Position numbers and translations under genes: made by a program. Shown piece after piece: positions 17,624 through 28,716 of a stretch of DNA of 64,000 bases. The notes beneath the pieces are model-generated. The model saw nothing but the letters and a program-made list of their open reading frames with translations, was not told where the DNA came from and made no database searches. Each line of letters opens with the position of its first letter. Position 1 is the stretch's first letter. Source of the stretch: Bifidobacterium catenulatum DSM 16992 = JCM 1194 = LMG 11043 (GTDB lineage Bacteria > Actinomycetota > Actinomycetes > Actinomycetales > Bifidobacteriaceae); the NCBI RefSeq assembly GCF_001025195.1, contig NZ_AP012325.1, forward strand, positions 1,798,001 to 1,862,000, read 5' to 3'.

Positions 17624-18100
17624 TCACTTGGAGAAGTACCGTTGCAGCACAATCGTGGTTTCAGTGCTCACCGGCACCGTCTGATGGATGACATTCAGCA
17701 GGTCCTCAAGCTTGCCTGGCGAGGCCGCGCGCACCGTCAGCATGTAGCTGGGAGAACCGGCAACGGAATCGCACGACATAATGCCGTCGATATTCTGCAA
17801 CTTGTCGGGAATCTCGGATTCCTTGGAATAGTCGATCGGCGTCACCGCAATATAGGCGCGCACGGCAAGCCCGCGCCTCTCATCGTCGATGACGGCCTTG
17901 TAGCCGAGAATCACATCGCGACGTTCCAACTTCTGTACGCGCGACTGCACCGCGGAAATCGACAGTCCCGTAGCGTCCGAAAGCTGGGACAGCGTGGCGC
18001 GGCCATCCTCCTCCAACATGCGGAGAATGGTCTCGTCGATATCGTCGAATTGGGCCACGTTCGCGTGCGTGGTGTCGGGTTCGTTGCCGTTGCCTGTCAT
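17624..18100 (-). CDS. Lrp/AsnC-family transcriptional regulator
   Basis: A 158-residue regulator. The N-terminal HTH is DDIDETILRMLEEDGRATLSQLSDATGLSISAVQSRVQKLE, which I cite here only by its key elements ILRMLEEDGRATLSQLS and VQSRVQKLE. The C-terminal RAM/ligand domain (about 75-158) has VAGSPSYMLTVRA and ends TTIVLQRYF. Members bind amino acids and control amino acid metabolism. The start is decided by AAAGGGG 6 nt before ATG 18100. Pairing with chorismate mutase suggests response to an aromatic amino acid, which is inference. Confidence 0.9.
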   Translation of the reverse strand: MTGNGNEPDTTHANVAQFDDIDETILRMLEEDGRATLSQLSDATGLSISAVQSRVQKLERRDVILGYKAVIDDERRGLAVRAYIAVTPIDYSKESEIPDKLQNIDGIMSCDSVAGSPSYMLTVRAASPGKLEDLLNVIHQTVPVSTETTIVLQRYFSK

Positions 18101-18405
18101 ACATACCCCTTTCCAACAAGCATTCTGCATCGGCCTGGCGGGACCGACTCCCCTATGCAGCTCACAGTTCGTCCATTACCATACCCACCCCAACACACAA
18201 TCCGTCAACCGCGTTTTCGTAATATTTCCTACGAATTTCGATTTTCAATCACTTGTCTTTTATTTTTTACACATCTCCCCTTGTAATGCAACATGATTTT
18301 CGTCTTTCAACTTTTGCTTTCGTATTTTTTAGCATGTCGGAATTTATGTATCGCATGTCCACAACGTGATCACCCATGCATCTGCAATGCCCTGAGGATA
18401 TGCGA
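18101..18405. other. AT-rich intergenic region upstream of the lrp-type gene
   Basis: There is no gene. A CTGCAT/ATGCAG inverted pair near 18126-18160 lies in the leader of the regulator gene. The stretch 18190-18345 is clearly more AT-rich than its surroundings and probably holds the promoter. No operator could be defined. Confidence 0.5.
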
Positions 18406-18437
18406 AAGGGTCGTATGACAATTGCCATACGACCCTT
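18406..18437 (-). terminator. Terminator after rho
   Basis: AAGGGTCGTATG and CATACGACCCTT form a perfect 12-bp stem around an 8-nt loop, 44 bp after the rho stop. Confidence 0.8.
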
Positions 18438-18480
18438 GGCTTGCTTACCGCAAATTGCGATCACTCGCGACTAATTGCGA

Positions 18481-20538
18481 TCAATTGCTGCCGTTATTCG
18501 CGTTATTGCTGCTTTGCTGAATCAGCGACGCCATGAAGTCACGGTTGGTCGCGGTCTTCTTCAGACGTGGCACGAGCGTCTGGTAGGCCTGCTCAGGTTC
18601 GGGACCGCCAAGCAGTCGGCGCAGACGGTAGATAATCGGCAGTTCCTGCGGATCGGTGATGAGCTCCTCGCGGCGGGTGCCGGAAGCGTTCACATCAATG
18701 GCCGGGAATAGGCGCTTGTCTGCCAGTTCGCGGCTCAGGCGCAGTTCCATGTTGCCGGTGCCCTTGAACTCCTCGAAAATCACCTCGTCCATCTTGGAAC
18801 CGGTTTCCACCAGAGCGGAGGAGATGATGGTCAGGGAACCGCCGTTTTCAATGTTGCGGGCGGCACCGAAGAACTTCTTCGGCGGGTACAGCGCTTGGGC
18901 GTCAACACCGCCGGAAAGGATACGGCCGGAAGCCGGGGCCGCGATGTTGTAGGCGCGGGCCAGACGGGTCATGGAGTCGAGCAGCACCACCACGTCCTGG
19001 CCGAGCTCCACGAGGCGCTTCGCACGCTCGATGGCGAGTTCGGCGACCGTGGTGTGATCGGATGCCGGACGGTCGAAGGTGGAGGAGATGACCTCGCCCT
19101 GCACCGTACGTTCCATATCAGTGACCTCTTCCGGACGTTCGTCCACGAGCACGACCATCAGATGGACTTCAGGATTGTTGGTGGCGATCGCGTTGGCGAT
19201 GTTCTGCAAGGTGATAGTCTTGCCGGCCTTCGGTGGAGACACGATCAGACCACGCTGACCCTTGCCGATCGGCGCCACAATATCGATGAGACGGCCGGTG
19301 AGCTTGCCCGGCGCGGTCTCCTGCTTCAGACGCTCCTGTGGATACAGCGGGGTGAGTTTGTTGAACTGCGGACGGTTCTGCGCGGCCTCGACGGTCATGC
19401 CGTTGATGGAGTCGATGGACTGCAGCGGTACGAACTTCTGACGCTGGTTACGACGGTCGCCCTCACGCGGGGTGCGGATGGAACCGTGCACCGCGTCGCC
19501 TTTGCGCAGGCCGTACTTCTTGACCTGGCCCATGGAGACGTACACGTCGTTTGGCCCCGGCAGATAGCCGGACGTACGCACGAAAGCGTAAGAATCGAGC
19601 ACGTCGACGATGCCTGCGACTGGCACGAGATCCTCTTTCGGCTCCTCGTGGCGCTGTTCACGTTCGACATTGCGATCCGTGCGATCGTTACGGTCGGCAC
19701 GATTATTGCGATCATTACGATCATTACGATCGCTGTTACGGCCACGACGATCGTCACGCTCGTCATAATCGCGGTCACGTCCACGCAGACGGCGTCCGCG
19801 ATGATCCGCACGATCGTCCCTGTCGCTGGCACGACCACGAACACGACGTGCAAAATTGCCATCCTCGGTTTCGCCATGGCGCTCGTCGTCCTCGTTGCCC
19901 TGCGAAGGCAACGTGGCGAGAATGTCGTCGAGATCGCGCACGACATCCTCATCCTTCGGCTCCTCCACCGCACGGCGACGACGACGCGGCTCGGCATCGA
20001 CCTCATCGTCCTTGCGATGGCGACGACGGTCGTCCTGCTTCGGCGAAGCATCATCCAGTCCCAATTCGGCGAGCAGATCGGTGGCCGCTTCCGTGTCACG
20101 GCGACGACGGCGCTTCGGAGCCTCGTCAAAGCTATCCAAAGCGTTCACAGCGGCCATAACGTCCGCGGCATCCTCGCCGGGCGCCTCGGCCTGCTTGCGG
20201 CGGCTGGAACGCTCAGTGCGCTCGACGCGGGCCCTTCCAGAGGTTTTGGAAGCCGGCTTTTCGGAATTCTCAGCATCATCGGCCTTGACTTCGGCAACCT
20301 CAGCAGGCTTGCCGACCTCCTCGGCCTGAGCTGCCGGTACTGCCGAAGCGGCGAACGCTGCGGACTTCGGGGCGCGCACGGTCACGCCGGCCGGCGCCTC
20401 GCCACCGGAACGGGCGGCCTGAAGCGTCGCTATAAGTTCCGGCTTACGCATGGTGGAGATGCCACGAAGGCCCATCTGCTTGGCGAGCTCCTTGAGCTCA
20501 GGCAGTTTCATGTCTTCAAGATTCGGGCTGGTTGCCAC
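18481..20538 (-). CDS. rho: Transcription termination factor Rho
   Basis: A 685-residue hexameric RNA helicase/ATPase. The N-terminal Rho_N motif is [16 protein letters not shown]. An insertion of more than 250 residues follows, very rich in Arg, Asp and Asn with [12 protein letters not shown]-type repeats, the disordered RNA-binding extension of actinobacterial Rho. Next come the cold-shock-like RNA-binding domain ([20 protein letters not shown]) and the ATPase with Walker A SPPKAGKT, Walker [17 protein letters not shown] and the GGVD Q-loop. GTG 20538 is the likely start. A GGGGAAAGG lies upstream, and in-frame codons run further upstream without homology. Confidence 0.95.
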   Translation of the reverse strand: MATSPNLEDMKLPELKELAKQMGLRGISTMRKPELIATLQAARSGGEAPAGVTVRAPKSAAFAASAVPAAQAEEVGKPAEVAEVKADDAENSEKPASKTSGRARVERTERSSRRKQAEAPGEDAADVMAAVNALDSFDEAPKRRRRRDTEAATDLLAELGLDDASPKQDDRRRHRKDDEVDAEPRRRRRAVEEPKDEDVVRDLDDILATLPSQGNEDDERHGETEDGNFARRVRGRASDRDDRADHRGRRLRGRDRDYDERDDRRGRNSDRNDRNDRNNRADRNDRTDRNVEREQRHEEPKEDLVPVAGIVDVLDSYAFVRTSGYLPGPNDVYVSMGQVKKYGLRKGDAVHGSIRTPREGDRRNQRQKFVPLQSIDSINGMTVEAAQNRPQFNKLTPLYPQERLKQETAPGKLTGRLIDIVAPIGKGQRGLIVSPPKAGKTITLQNIANAIATNNPEVHLMVVLVDERPEEVTDMERTVQGEVISSTFDRPASDHTTVAELAIERAKRLVELGQDVVVLLDSMTRLARAYNIAAPASGRILSGGVDAQALYPPKKFFGAARNIENGGSLTIISSALVETGSKMDEVIFEEFKGTGNMELRLSRELADKRLFPAIDVNASGTRREELITDPQELPIIYRLRRLLGGPEPEQAYQTLVPRLKKTATNRDFMASLIQQSSNNANNGSN

Positions 20539-20740
20539 TGGTTTTTGCCTTTCCCCTAGCTTCCGCAGGCACACGCCCACGACAGCTGTAAAAAAGAGAT
20601 ACGGAAATGTTCCGCCACTGAAAGTCCGCCGCGAAATATCACGGTTTTCGAACTTTCCTAACCATACAACGTTATCCAGACCAACGCAACGCAGGTGTGC
20701 CAACGTATTCATGCCAACCGCAAATCACAAATCACAATGC

Positions 20741-20774
20741 AAAGACCCGTCATGTGATCACACGACGGGTCTTT
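20741..20774. terminator. Bidirectional-type terminator between rho and the FAD oxidoreductase
   Basis: AAAGACCCGTC and GACGGGTCTTT flank the palindrome TGTGATCACA. It serves the oxidoreductase gene on the minus strand. Confidence 0.8.
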
Positions 20775-20809
20775 GCCTGCAACAACAGTATGTCGGACTT
20801 ACCGAAGTC

Positions 20810-22399
20810 TTACTTTTCCTCGTGGTAGCTCTTGTCGGTATTGACGGACCACACGTTCTTCTTGGACGTCTTGCCATTCTTGATATTGTCGACGGCCTCG
20901 ATGGCGGTGGCCATGGAATGGTCCATGTTGTTGTAGCGGTGCTGGCCGTTACGGCCGACGCAGTACAGATTACCGAAGGAATCGAGGTATTCCACGAGCT
21001 CAGACATGCGGTCGTACGTGTCGAAGTAGGCCGGATATGCCTTCTTCACACGCTCACGATGGGAATCGATCACGTCCTGCGGGCCGTTGATGATCTGCAT
21101 GCGGGTGAGCTCCTGGATGGCGAACTTCTTCGCCTCCTCGTCAGACATGTTCCAGAAGGAATCGCCCTCTTCGCAGAAGTATTCAAGGCCGATCCACACG
21201 GTGTTGTCTACGTCCTTGACCAGGTACGGGCTCCAGTTGTTGAAGATCTGCAGACGGCCGACCTTGTAGCCCGGATCCTGCACGTAAATCCAGCAGTCAG
21301 GCACGATCGGCGGATTGCCGAGGGTAGGAATGTCAGTGGTGTTTGGCAGACGCAGGTGCTTGACGAGCAGGCCTACGGTCACGAAATCGCGGTACGGCAG
21401 ACCGTTGGCGATTTCGGTCATGTCCTTCGGCGCAGGCTTGCTGGAAGCGTCCACTGCGTTGATGAGGTCCTTGACAGGCATGGAGGAAATGAAGTCGTCC
21501 GCCGTCATTTCGATGCGGTTGCCTTCAGAATCCTCATACACCACGGAAGCGATCTTGCCGTCGTCCTGGCGAATCTCCACCACATTCGCGTCGGTAATGA
21601 CCTTCACGCCAGCCGCCTCACAGTTGGCCTCAACGGTTTCCCACAGCTGGCCCGGACCATACTTCGGATACCAGAATTCCTCGATCAGCGAGGTTTCGAC
21701 CTCAGCATTGCTGCGCTTCTTCGGCAGGAGCTTCTGGAACGCGTTCTTCAACACGCCCATAATGCTCAGGCCTTTGACGCGTTGCGCACCCCAATCGGCG
21801 GAAATCTGGGACGGATGGCGCCCCCACAGCTTCTCGGTGTACCCCTCGAAGAACATGGAATACAGCTTGCGGCCGAAACGATTGATGTAGAAGTTCTCCA
21901 GATTGTCTTCCGGCAGCTTGTGCACCATGGACTTCAGATAGCTGAAACCGGCAACCAACGTAAGCTTCGGCCCCATGGCCTTCAACGTGTTGGCGCTCAG
22001 GGAAATCGGGTAGTCAAAGAAGTGACGGTTCCAGTAAATACGAGACACGCGATGACGCTTGAGCATCACCTTGTCTTCGACTTCCGGATCCGGGCCGCCC
22101 GGTTCCATATCGTGCTCACGACCGAGCTTCTTGTCATCATAGCTTGGCGCGCCTTGCAATGGAAGGACTCCCTTCCACCAATCCATGATGCGTTCGTCCT
22201 TCGAGAAGAAACGATGGCCGCCAATATCCATACGGTTGCCATCATGCTTGACAGTGCGGGAGATGCCGCCGAATTCGCGGGTCGCTTCCAACACGGTCAC
22301 GTCGTAGTTCTCAGAGCCACCGTCCTTGACGAGCTCCCAAGCGGCGGTCAGGCCCGCAGGGCCACCGCCGATAATCACCACGGATTGCTTTTGCGTCAC
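20810..22399 (-). CDS. FAD-dependent oxidoreductase (UDP-galactopyranose mutase/amine oxidase-like)
   Basis: A 529-residue flavoprotein. The Rossmann FAD motif VVIIGGGPAGLTAAWEL is at about 7-23, followed by FGGISRTVKHDGNRMDIGGH, typical of the NAD(P)/FAD oxidoreductases that include protoporphyrinogen oxidase-like and mutase-like enzymes of surface-glycan loci. The middle has EGYTEKLWG, as in UDP-galactopyranose mutase relatives. The C-terminus has the second FAD contact, NLYCVGRNGQHRYNNMDHSM. Substrate unknown. GTG start with AAGGAG. It lies alone between terminators, so it is not part of an obvious glycan operon. Confidence 0.8.
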   Translation of the reverse strand: MTQKQSVVIIGGGPAGLTAAWELVKDGGSENYDVTVLEATREFGGISRTVKHDGNRMDIGGHRFFSKDERIMDWWKGVLPLQGAPSYDDKKLGREHDMEPGGPDPEVEDKVMLKRHRVSRIYWNRHFFDYPISLSANTLKAMGPKLTLVAGFSYLKSMVHKLPEDNLENFYINRFGRKLYSMFFEGYTEKLWGRHPSQISADWGAQRVKGLSIMGVLKNAFQKLLPKKRSNAEVETSLIEEFWYPKYGPGQLWETVEANCEAAGVKVITDANVVEIRQDDGKIASVVYEDSEGNRIEMTADDFISSMPVKDLINAVDASSKPAPKDMTEIANGLPYRDFVTVGLLVKHLRLPNTTDIPTLGNPPIVPDCWIYVQDPGYKVGRLQIFNNWSPYLVKDVDNTVWIGLEYFCEEGDSFWNMSDEEAKKFAIQELTRMQIINGPQDVIDSHRERVKKAYPAYFDTYDRMSELVEYLDSFGNLYCVGRNGQHRYNNMDHSMATAIEAVDNIKNGKTSKKNVWSVNTDKSYHEEK

Positions 22400-22577
22400 T
22401 TTGAGGTCTCCTTATGAAAACAAAAATCCCTGATAGTCTACCCGAGGGTAGGGAAACGAACATCGCATCTTGTGCGAATGCTTACAAAATCAAGCCAAGT
22501 CAGGCAATACCAAGCCAAGCCGTATAAAACAAGTCAGGCAATACCAAGCCGAGCAAAGCGATACGCGACCATATCGA

Positions 22578-22889
22578 CTATATGGAATCAGGAATGTCGA
22601 TATCGGTTTTTTGTACTTCCTCGACATTGACGTCCTTGAAAGTGACGATACGCACGTTCTTGACGAAACGACTGGAACGATAGACGTCCCACACCCACGC
22701 GTCGGTCAAACGCACGTCGAAGTACACGTCCTGACCGGCAGAACGTACGTTGAAATCGACTTTATTTGCCAGATAAAAACGACGTTCCGTCTCAACAACG
22801 TAAGTAAATAATTTAATAACGTCGCGATATTCCTTATACAAAGCCAGTTCTGCGTCGGTTTCGTAATTATCGAGATCCTCGGCGCTCAT
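22578..22889 (-). CDS. DUF2469 family protein
   Basis: A 103-residue actinobacterial conserved protein (DUF2469). Recognisable blocks are SAEDLDNYE, ELALYKEYRDVIKLFTYVVE, ERRFYLANKVDF, DAWVWDVYRSSRFVKNV and VTFKDVNVEE. Function unknown. The ATG overlaps the stop of the acetyltransferase gene (TGATG), indicating translational coupling. Confidence 0.88.
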   Translation of the reverse strand: MSAEDLDNYETDAELALYKEYRDVIKLFTYVVETERRFYLANKVDFNVRSAGQDVYFDVRLTDAWVWDVYRSSRFVKNVRIVTFKDVNVEEVQKTDIDIPDSI

Positions 22890-23992
22890 CACTTACCTTC
22901 CACATCACGCTTGCGACCACGACCGAGCGTACGCCACCAAGCTTCCTTCGACGTCTTGCGCTCGCCAGCCGTATACGGCCAGCTGTTTTCGACATCGGCA
23001 TCACCGTTAACGGACTTACGATCGTCACGCTCGCTTTGCCGCGCAGCATCCACGCCTTCAACGTTCTTCCGCTGGGACGCAGCCACATCATCCGCACCGT
23101 CAGAAAGAACTTCCTGCACGGATTGCGCAACCGCCGCAGCATCGTCGGCACCCACACCTTCCGTATCAGGTTTCGTGGCATCCTTCTCATTCAGTCGAAT
23201 GGCAATCGAATGTTCGCGTGCGCTCAAGGCCTCCTTGACGCCCGGATTGTCTTCGATCACGTGCATACCGAACGCGTCAAGCGAGCGGATCGGATCAAAC
23301 TCGTCAACCAGCGTATCCATAACGATCAGATCCTGGTAACGGTTCTGAGAGGCGTTCCACAGGGCGTCGCGGGAGCGGCCGGAAGGCACGAATCCCAACG
23401 ACTGGTACACGGACACGGAACGCGTGTTCTGTTCGGGCACGGCGACCCAAATGCGATGCATGCCAAGGCCTGCCGGCTCCGGTGCAAGACCGTACGTCAT
23501 CACGCGCGGCATGATGTCTCGCGAATAGCCACGGCCCCGATAATCCTTGCCAAGCACCACCTGAATGCGGGCGGAACGGGCCCAACCGTCAATATCGATC
23601 AGGAAAATCATGCCAATCACATTGTCGGAATCCGCAGCGTCAGTCTCACCATCGCCATCATGATCGGCTTCGGTGACGATGGACCATGCGATCGTGCGAC
23701 GTGATTCCGGGTCCCCCACACCGGATTCGGACGGAGCCTCACCTTGGGACCATGCCACGGAACGACGCACCCACGCACGCACCGCGCCACGCTCGGCAAC
23801 CCGGTCCTTACCGGTGATTCCGGAAGCACCGACATACGCCTCGATGGCGTCCATACGGTCGAGATCCTCGACCGCGGCCGGGCGTAGATGCACCATCTCG
23901 CCCTTGATAGGCGGCACAACGATACGCTTCGGCAGCTCACGTGACTGCTGGTCCGACTGCCCCTGTGCTGCAGCCTCAAGATTCTCTGGCAT
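22889..23992 (-). CDS. GNAT-family N-acetyltransferase with long C-terminal tail
   Basis: A 367-residue protein. The GNAT fold (about 25-235) shows the acetyl-CoA loop VVLGKDYRGRGYSRDIM and the later NTRSVSVYQSLGFVPSGR, as in RimJ-type enzymes. The acceptor is unknown. Residues from about 240 to the end form a charged, low-complexity tail (QSVQEVLSDGADDVAASQ and a basic end) not typical of the family. A CAGGAAA sequence precedes the ATG. It is translationally coupled to the DUF2469 gene. Confidence 0.85.
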   Translation of the reverse strand: MPENLEAAAQGQSDQQSRELPKRIVVPPIKGEMVHLRPAAVEDLDRMDAIEAYVGASGITGKDRVAERGAVRAWVRRSVAWSQGEAPSESGVGDPESRRTIAWSIVTEADHDGDGETDAADSDNVIGMIFLIDIDGWARSARIQVVLGKDYRGRGYSRDIMPRVMTYGLAPEPAGLGMHRIWVAVPEQNTRSVSVYQSLGFVPSGRSRDALWNASQNRYQDLIVMDTLVDEFDPIRSLDAFGMHVIEDNPGVKEALSAREHSIAIRLNEKDATKPDTEGVGADDAAAVAQSVQEVLSDGADDVAASQRKNVEGVDAARQSERDDRKSVNGDADVENSWPYTAGERKTSKEAWWRTLGRGRKRDVEGK

Positions 23993-24201
23993 TTTTCCTG
24001 TCCCCTACGTCATTGCAGGCACGACCGTCGCCGCACCCATACCGAGGGTATTGTACCTGACTGTACGTCAGCTGTGAATTGGCGCGGCGGCAATCGTTGT
24101 ACATCTTCCTCTATCAGCATAACTTGGTATTGAGAGACACGGCGGTAATCGTAAAAAACAACTGGCGATTATGCTCTTCCCTTTTCTTTCGGAAAGATAA
24201 G

Positions 24202-24238
24202 AAAACGCACGTTCCAAGTTTTTTGAAACGTGCGTTTT
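24202..24238 (-). terminator. Terminator after the gat operon
   Basis: AAAACGCACGTT and AACGTGCGTTTT form the stem, 38 bp beyond the gatB stop. The rest of 23993-24275 holds no gene. Confidence 0.85.
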
Positions 24239-24275
24239 CATGCGGTTCAGCAATCGTGAGTAATCGTTGTAAACG

Positions 24276-25772
24276 TTACTTAATCTTGCTCATCACGATC
24301 TTGGTGACGGCCTTCGCGTCAGCCTGACCGCGAGTGGCGCGCATGACGGCACCAATGATGGCGCCCATCGGCTTCATGTTGCCGCTCTTGAGCTTTTCAA
24401 CGATGTCAGGATTGGCTGCGAGAGCTTCATCCACGGCCTTTTCAAGAGCGCCGTCATCAGACACGACCTGGAAGCCATGCTTCTTGACGACCTCATCCGG
24501 AGTGCCCTCGCCGGCGAGCACACCTGCGACGGTCTGCTTGGCCAGCTTGTCGTTGAGCTTACCGTCGGCGATCAACTTCTCGACTTCAGCCACATCGGCC
24601 GGAGTGATCGGCAGCTCTTCGAGGCTCACGCCCTTGTTGTTGGCTTCACGGCTCAGCTCGCCCAGCCACCACTTCTTGGCACCGGCTGCAGTGGCACCGG
24701 CCTTGACGGTTTCCTCAAGCAGATCCAGAGCGTCGGCGTTGAGCACGTCGCGCATCTCCAGATCGTTGAAGCCCCACTCGCCCTTCAGGCGGTTGCGGCG
24801 CTCACGCGGCATTTCCGGCATCTGGGCCTTCATCTCTTCGATGTGCTCCTTGGTGATGTGCAGCATCACCAGATCAGGATCCGGGAAGTAACGGTAATCG
24901 TCGGCATCGGACTTCACACGGCCGCCGGCGGTGGTCTGCGAAGCCTCATCCCAGTGACGGGTCTCCTGCAGGATCTCGCCTCCTTCGGAAAGGATGGCGG
25001 CCTGACGGCGGATCTCGTACTGGATGGTCTTTTCGATACCGCGGAACGAGTTCACGTTCTTGGTTTCGGAACGGGTGCCGAACGGATCGGACGGGCTGTT
25101 GCGCAGCGACACGTTCACATCGGCGCGCATGTTGCCCTGTTCCATACGGGCGTGGGAGATGTTCAGAGCACGCACGATGTCGCGGATGGCGCGCATATAT
25201 GCACCTGCGATTTCTGGGGCACGGTCTCCGGCGCCTTCAATCGGCTTGGTTACGATTTCGATCAGCGGCACGCCTGCACGGTTGTAGTCGACCAGGGAGT
25301 GATCGGCGCCTTCGATACGGCCGTCAGCACCACCGACGTGGGTGTTCTTACCGGCGTCGTCTTCGATGTGGGCGCGTTCGATCGGCACGCGGAACACAGT
25401 GCCGTCTTCAAGTTCCACATCAAGATAGCCGTTGCCGTTGGTCGGCTTGTCGTACTGCGAGATCTGGTAATCGCGCGGCATATCCGGGTAGAAGTAGTTC
25501 TTACGTGCGAACTGGCTCCATTCAGCGATTTCGCAATGCAGGGCAAGACCCAGCTTGATCGCATAATCGACAGCGGTCTTGTTGACCACCGGCAGAGAGC
25601 CCGGCAAACCAAGACTCACCGGGGTGAGCTGGCTGTTCGGATCGCCGCCGAACGAGACTTCGGCCGGGCAGAACAGCTTCGTGGTGGTGCTCAGCTCAAC
25701 ATGGGTTTCCAGACCGATGACCGGGTCGAACTTCTTGACGGCATCGGCGTACTTCATCAACTTTTCAGCCAT
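24276..25772 (-). CDS. gatB: Asp/Glu-tRNA amidotransferase subunit B
   Basis: A 498-residue subunit that binds misacylated tRNA and activates it for transamidation, giving Gln-tRNA-Gln or Asn-tRNA-Asn. The catalytic-core motifs are [43 protein letters not shown] and [13 protein letters not shown]. The C-terminal YqeY/tail domain ends in [26 protein letters not shown] precedes the ATG. It is the third gene of gatC-gatA-gatB, 25 bp after gatA. Confidence 0.96.
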   Translation of the reverse strand: MAEKLMKYADAVKKFDPVIGLETHVELSTTTKLFCPAEVSFGGDPNSQLTPVSLGLPGSLPVVNKTAVDYAIKLGLALHCEIAEWSQFARKNYFYPDMPRDYQISQYDKPTNGNGYLDVELEDGTVFRVPIERAHIEDDAGKNTHVGGADGRIEGADHSLVDYNRAGVPLIEIVTKPIEGAGDRAPEIAGAYMRAIRDIVRALNISHARMEQGNMRADVNVSLRNSPSDPFGTRSETKNVNSFRGIEKTIQYEIRRQAAILSEGGEILQETRHWDEASQTTAGGRVKSDADDYRYFPDPDLVMLHITKEHIEEMKAQMPEMPRERRNRLKGEWGFNDLEMRDVLNADALDLLEETVKAGATAAGAKKWWLGELSREANNKGVSLEELPITPADVAEVEKLIADGKLNDKLAKQTVAGVLAGEGTPDEVVKKHGFQVVSDDGALEKAVDEALAANPDIVEKLKSGNMKPMGAIIGAVMRATRGQADAKAVTKIVMSKIK

Positions 25773-25797
25773 TTTGTTTTCTTTCCTCCGATGCTTC

Positions 25798-27327
25798 TTA
25801 CTTGTTCAAGCCGTCAAGCCACGGGGTTTTCAGGGACTGCCAGATCGGGCCGTTCCAATCTTCCTCGAGAGCCGCCTCAAGAGCTGCGGCAGGCTTGTAC
25901 ATGACCTCGTCGCGCTGCTGCGGAGCGAGGAACTGGAAGCCGACCGGCAAACCGTCGTCGCTCAGACCAGCAGGAATGCTCATAGCCGGAACGCCGGCAA
26001 GGTTGGCCGGAATGGTGGTGATATCGATGGCATACATAGCCATCGGATCCTCAGTCTTCTCACCGAACTTGAATGCGGTGACCGGGCTGGTCGGACCAAC
26101 AAGCACGTCAACCTTGTCGAAAGCCTTCTTGAAGTCATCGATGATCAGGGTGCGCACCTTCTGCGCGGAACCGTACCATGCATCGTAATACCCGGCAGAC
26201 AGGGCGTACGTACCGAGGATGATACGACGCTTGACCTCGTCGCCGAAGCCGGCTTCACGAGTGTAGGCCATCATGTTGGCGGCGGTCTGAGGGACGCCCG
26301 CCGGCGGCATGACGCGCAAACCGTAACGCATGCCATCGTAACGGGCCAGGTTGGAGCTGACCTCGGACGGCATGATGATGTAGTACGCACCGAGGGAGTA
26401 CGGCAGGTGAGGCAGAGACACCTCGGTGATCTCAGCACCCATTTCCTCGAGCTTCTTGACGCCTTCGTTGAAACGTGCCATAACGCCCGGCTGGAAGCCT
26501 TCGCCGCCGAGCTCCTTGATCAGACCGACCTTGAGGCCCTTCAGATCACGCTTCATGCCTTCGCGGGCGGCCGCCACCATCGGGCGCGGGCCTTCCGGAA
26601 TGGACGTGGAATCACGCTTATCATGGCCGCCGATCACTTCCTGAAGCAGGGCCGCGTCGAGCACGGTGCGGGAGCACGGACCGATCTGGTCGAGCGAGGA
26701 GGCCATGGCGATCGCACCGAAACGGGAGACGCCACCGTAGGTTGGCTTGACGCCGACGGTACCGGTCAGCGAGCCCGGCTGCCGGATGGAACCGCCAGTA
26801 TCGGTGCCCAGAGCGAGCGGAGCTTCGAATGCGGCCACGGCAGCTGCGGAGCCACCGCCGGAACCACCCGGAACGCGCTCGGTATCCCACGGATTATGGG
26901 TGGTTTGGTAGGCGGAGTGCTCGGTGGAGGAGCCCTGCGCGAACTCATCGAGGTTGGTCTTGCCTAGCAGCGGCATGCCCGCGGCCTTGAGCTTCTCAAT
27001 GACGGTGGCATCGTACGGGGGTACCCAGCCTTCGAGGATCTTAGAGGCTGCAGTGGTTTCGATGCCCTTGGTGACGATCATGTCTTTGATGGCGATCGGC
27101 ACACCGGCGAGTTCCGGCAGTGCGGACTTTTCCTCATCGGACTTGGAGTCGAAGGCATCGGCCTGTTCGAGGGCCTGTTCGCCAGACACCTTCAGGAAGG
27201 CCTTGATGCTCGGCTCAGCAGCCTCAATGACTTCGAGGTGTGCTTCGACCAGCTCGCGGCTGGAGACTTCCTTGGACTTGATCTTGGCCGCCATCTCAGC
27301 GGCGGAAAGCTTGACGAGTTCGCTCAT
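25798..27327 (-). CDS. gatA: Asp/Glu-tRNA amidotransferase subunit A
   Basis: A 509-residue amidase-signature subunit that releases ammonia from glutamine for GatB. The Lys-Ser-Ser triad region is visible as [10 protein letters not shown] and [14 protein letters not shown], followed by [21 protein letters not shown] precedes the start ATG, which begins 1 nt after the gatC stop (TGACATG), so translation is coupled. Confidence 0.96.
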   Translation of the reverse strand: MSELVKLSAAEMAAKIKSKEVSSRELVEAHLEVIEAAEPSIKAFLKVSGEQALEQADAFDSKSDEEKSALPELAGVPIAIKDMIVTKGIETTAASKILEGWVPPYDATVIEKLKAAGMPLLGKTNLDEFAQGSSTEHSAYQTTHNPWDTERVPGGSGGGSAAAVAAFEAPLALGTDTGGSIRQPGSLTGTVGVKPTYGGVSRFGAIAMASSLDQIGPCSRTVLDAALLQEVIGGHDKRDSTSIPEGPRPMVAAAREGMKRDLKGLKVGLIKELGGEGFQPGVMARFNEGVKKLEEMGAEITEVSLPHLPYSLGAYYIIMPSEVSSNLARYDGMRYGLRVMPPAGVPQTAANMMAYTREAGFGDEVKRRIILGTYALSAGYYDAWYGSAQKVRTLIIDDFKKAFDKVDVLVGPTSPVTAFKFGEKTEDPMAMYAIDITTIPANLAGVPAMSIPAGLSDDGLPVGFQFLAPQQRDEVMYKPAAALEAALEEDWNGPIWQSLKTPWLDGLNK

Positions 27328-27328
27328 G

Positions 27329-27625
27329 TCACTCCTCCCCCAGAATGCGAGGTGCCACAAACATGCCGGCTTCGGAAACCGGGGCGCCCGCGGTTGCCTC
27401 TTCCTGAGTCAGCGGGGTTTCCGGCACATCCGGACGCAGGTAGGCTTCCAGCGGAATCGGGTTCGCGGTCGGTTCCACATCGTCAGTAGCGACTTCCTGG
27501 ACCTTGTTGATAGATTCTGCGATGACGTTCAGATCGCCCTGCAGACGGGTGATCTCCTCGTCAGTGAGTGCAATTCGGGCCAAATCGCCCAGATGCACGA
27601 TTTCTTCTTTGGTGAAAGTAGGCAT
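27329..27625 (-). CDS. gatC: Asp/Glu-tRNA amidotransferase subunit C
   Basis: A 98-residue subunit that holds GatA and GatB together. Typical blocks are [16 protein letters not shown], the middle [19 protein letters not shown] and the end [14 protein letters not shown]. It is the first gene of gatCAB. The start ATG 27625 lies 7 nt after a TAATGT box (27633-27638) with no ribosome-binding site between, suggesting a leaderless operon mRNA. Confidence 0.94.
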   Translation of the reverse strand: MPTFTKEEIVHLGDLARIALTDEEITRLQGDLNVIAESINKVQEVATDDVEPTANPIPLEAYLRPDVPETPLTQEEATAGAPVSEAGMFVAPRILGEE

Positions 27626-27632
27626 GTCCCTA

Positions 27633-27638
27633 ACATTA
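27633..27638 (-). promoter_or_regulatory. -10 box of gatCAB, probable leaderless start
   Basis: On the minus strand TAATGT is followed by 7 nt and the gatC ATG. Confidence 0.45.
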
Positions 27639-27724
27639 ACGCGTCTGCGTGACGAGCGCCCCGCCCATTTCGCCCATCGCCCCAGCCTCACGCTCCAGCC
27701 GCAACAGCCTCGCCACCGGCGAAG

Positions 27725-27747
27725 ATTCCTCCAGTGACTGGAGGAAT
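27725..27747 (-). terminator. Short hairpin after the SpoU methyltransferase gene
   Basis: ATTCCTCCAG, loop TGA, CTGGAGGAAT. The stem is perfect at 10 bp. No long T-run follows, so it may be Rho-assisted or only a stability element. Confidence 0.5.
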
Positions 27748-27765
27748 TGGAGCGATAGGAGCCGG

Positions 27766-28716
27766 TCAGGACTGGGGTGCGGCGTGCTGGGCAATCCAAG
27801 CATGCATGGAAACCGCAGCGGCAGCTCCGGCGTTAATGGAACGCACCGAACCGAATTGGGAAATGTAGACCACGTCATCCGCCAGCTCAAGCGCCTTTTC
27901 GGACAGTCCCGGGCCTTCCGCGCCAAACAACATAAGGCATCGCTTCGGGAAGCAATACGTTTCCATCGGCACCGCACCCGGAATGATGTCAAGCGCAATC
28001 ACCCGCGCAGCCTTCAACTCAGCAATGCGCTGATCGATCGCCGCCAGCTCCGTCATATAGGCCAGCTTGTTCCCATTTTCAGCCCCACTTGCGGCTGGAA
28101 CATCCATTGACATGCCAGATGGAGCACACTCAGTAACACGGCCTTCATTCAGCGAAACGGCATCGTTCGTACCGGCACCGTGCCCACTTTCCGCATTTTC
28201 GTGCACATGTAATGCGATTGCGGAGGCTTGCGATTGCGCCGCCGCGATTTCTCCGGCAATGCGCAGTTTCCAACATTCAACCAGTTCGGTTATGGAAGGG
28301 TGGTTTTCGACATGCTGATACAGTTCCGTCATCAACGCGCCCTTGCGATTCCACTTATGCGGACCGACGATATGCACGCGTTTTGCCTGGAATGCGTTGG
28401 CAGTGCGCACCATCGATCCGATATTGAAATCATGCGTCCAGTTTTCCATGGCAACCTCAAAATCATGGCGACCATGAGCATCAAGATCGTCTTTGATGGC
28501 CGAAACCGTCCAGTAACGATACCGGTCAAGCACGTTGCGGCGATCACCTTCGTCAAGCAGAGACGAATCGAATCGACGGTCATAATTCGGCGATTGCGGA
28601 TCATCCGGACGGGGCTCGCCAAGATGCGTTTCAGCCCACGGCCCTACGCCCACTTCACGAAAGACCGGCTCTCCGGATGCTTTCGCTGCAATATCGATGG
28701 GATTAGGCTGATGCAC
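27766..28716 (-). CDS. SpoU/TrmH-family RNA 2'-O-methyltransferase
   Basis: A 316-residue SPOUT enzyme. Motif 1 is [13 protein letters not shown], motif 2 [12 protein letters not shown] and motif 3 [19 protein letters not shown], which build the knotted SAM site. The target could be tRNA or rRNA. An insertion of roughly 65 residues rich in Ala, Ser, Gly and Glu (from about [10 protein letters not shown] to MTELAA) separates motif 1 from the SAM region. GTG 28716 is the start because GGAGG lies 6-7 nt upstream. Confidence 0.85.
   Translation of the reverse strand: MHQPNPIDIAAKASGEPVFREVGVGPWAETHLGEPRPDDPQSPNYDRRFDSSLLDEGDRRNVLDRYRYWTVSAIKDDLDAHGRHDFEVAMENWTHDFNIGSMVRTANAFQAKRVHIVGPHKWNRKGALMTELYQHVENHPSITELVECWKLRIAGEIAAAQSQASAIALHVHENAESGHGAGTNDAVSLNEGRVTECAPSGMSMDVPAASGAENGNKLAYMTELAAIDQRIAELKAARVIALDIIPGAVPMETYCFPKRCLMLFGAEGPGLSEKALELADDVVYISQFGSVRSINAGAAAAVSMHAWIAQHAAPQS

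Noticed and set aside
18895-20559. Long plus-strand open frame of over 550 codons opposite rho
   Set aside because: It is a mirror of the Arg/Asp-rich rho insertion. There is no family resemblance, no ribosome-binding site, and rho is certain on the other strand.
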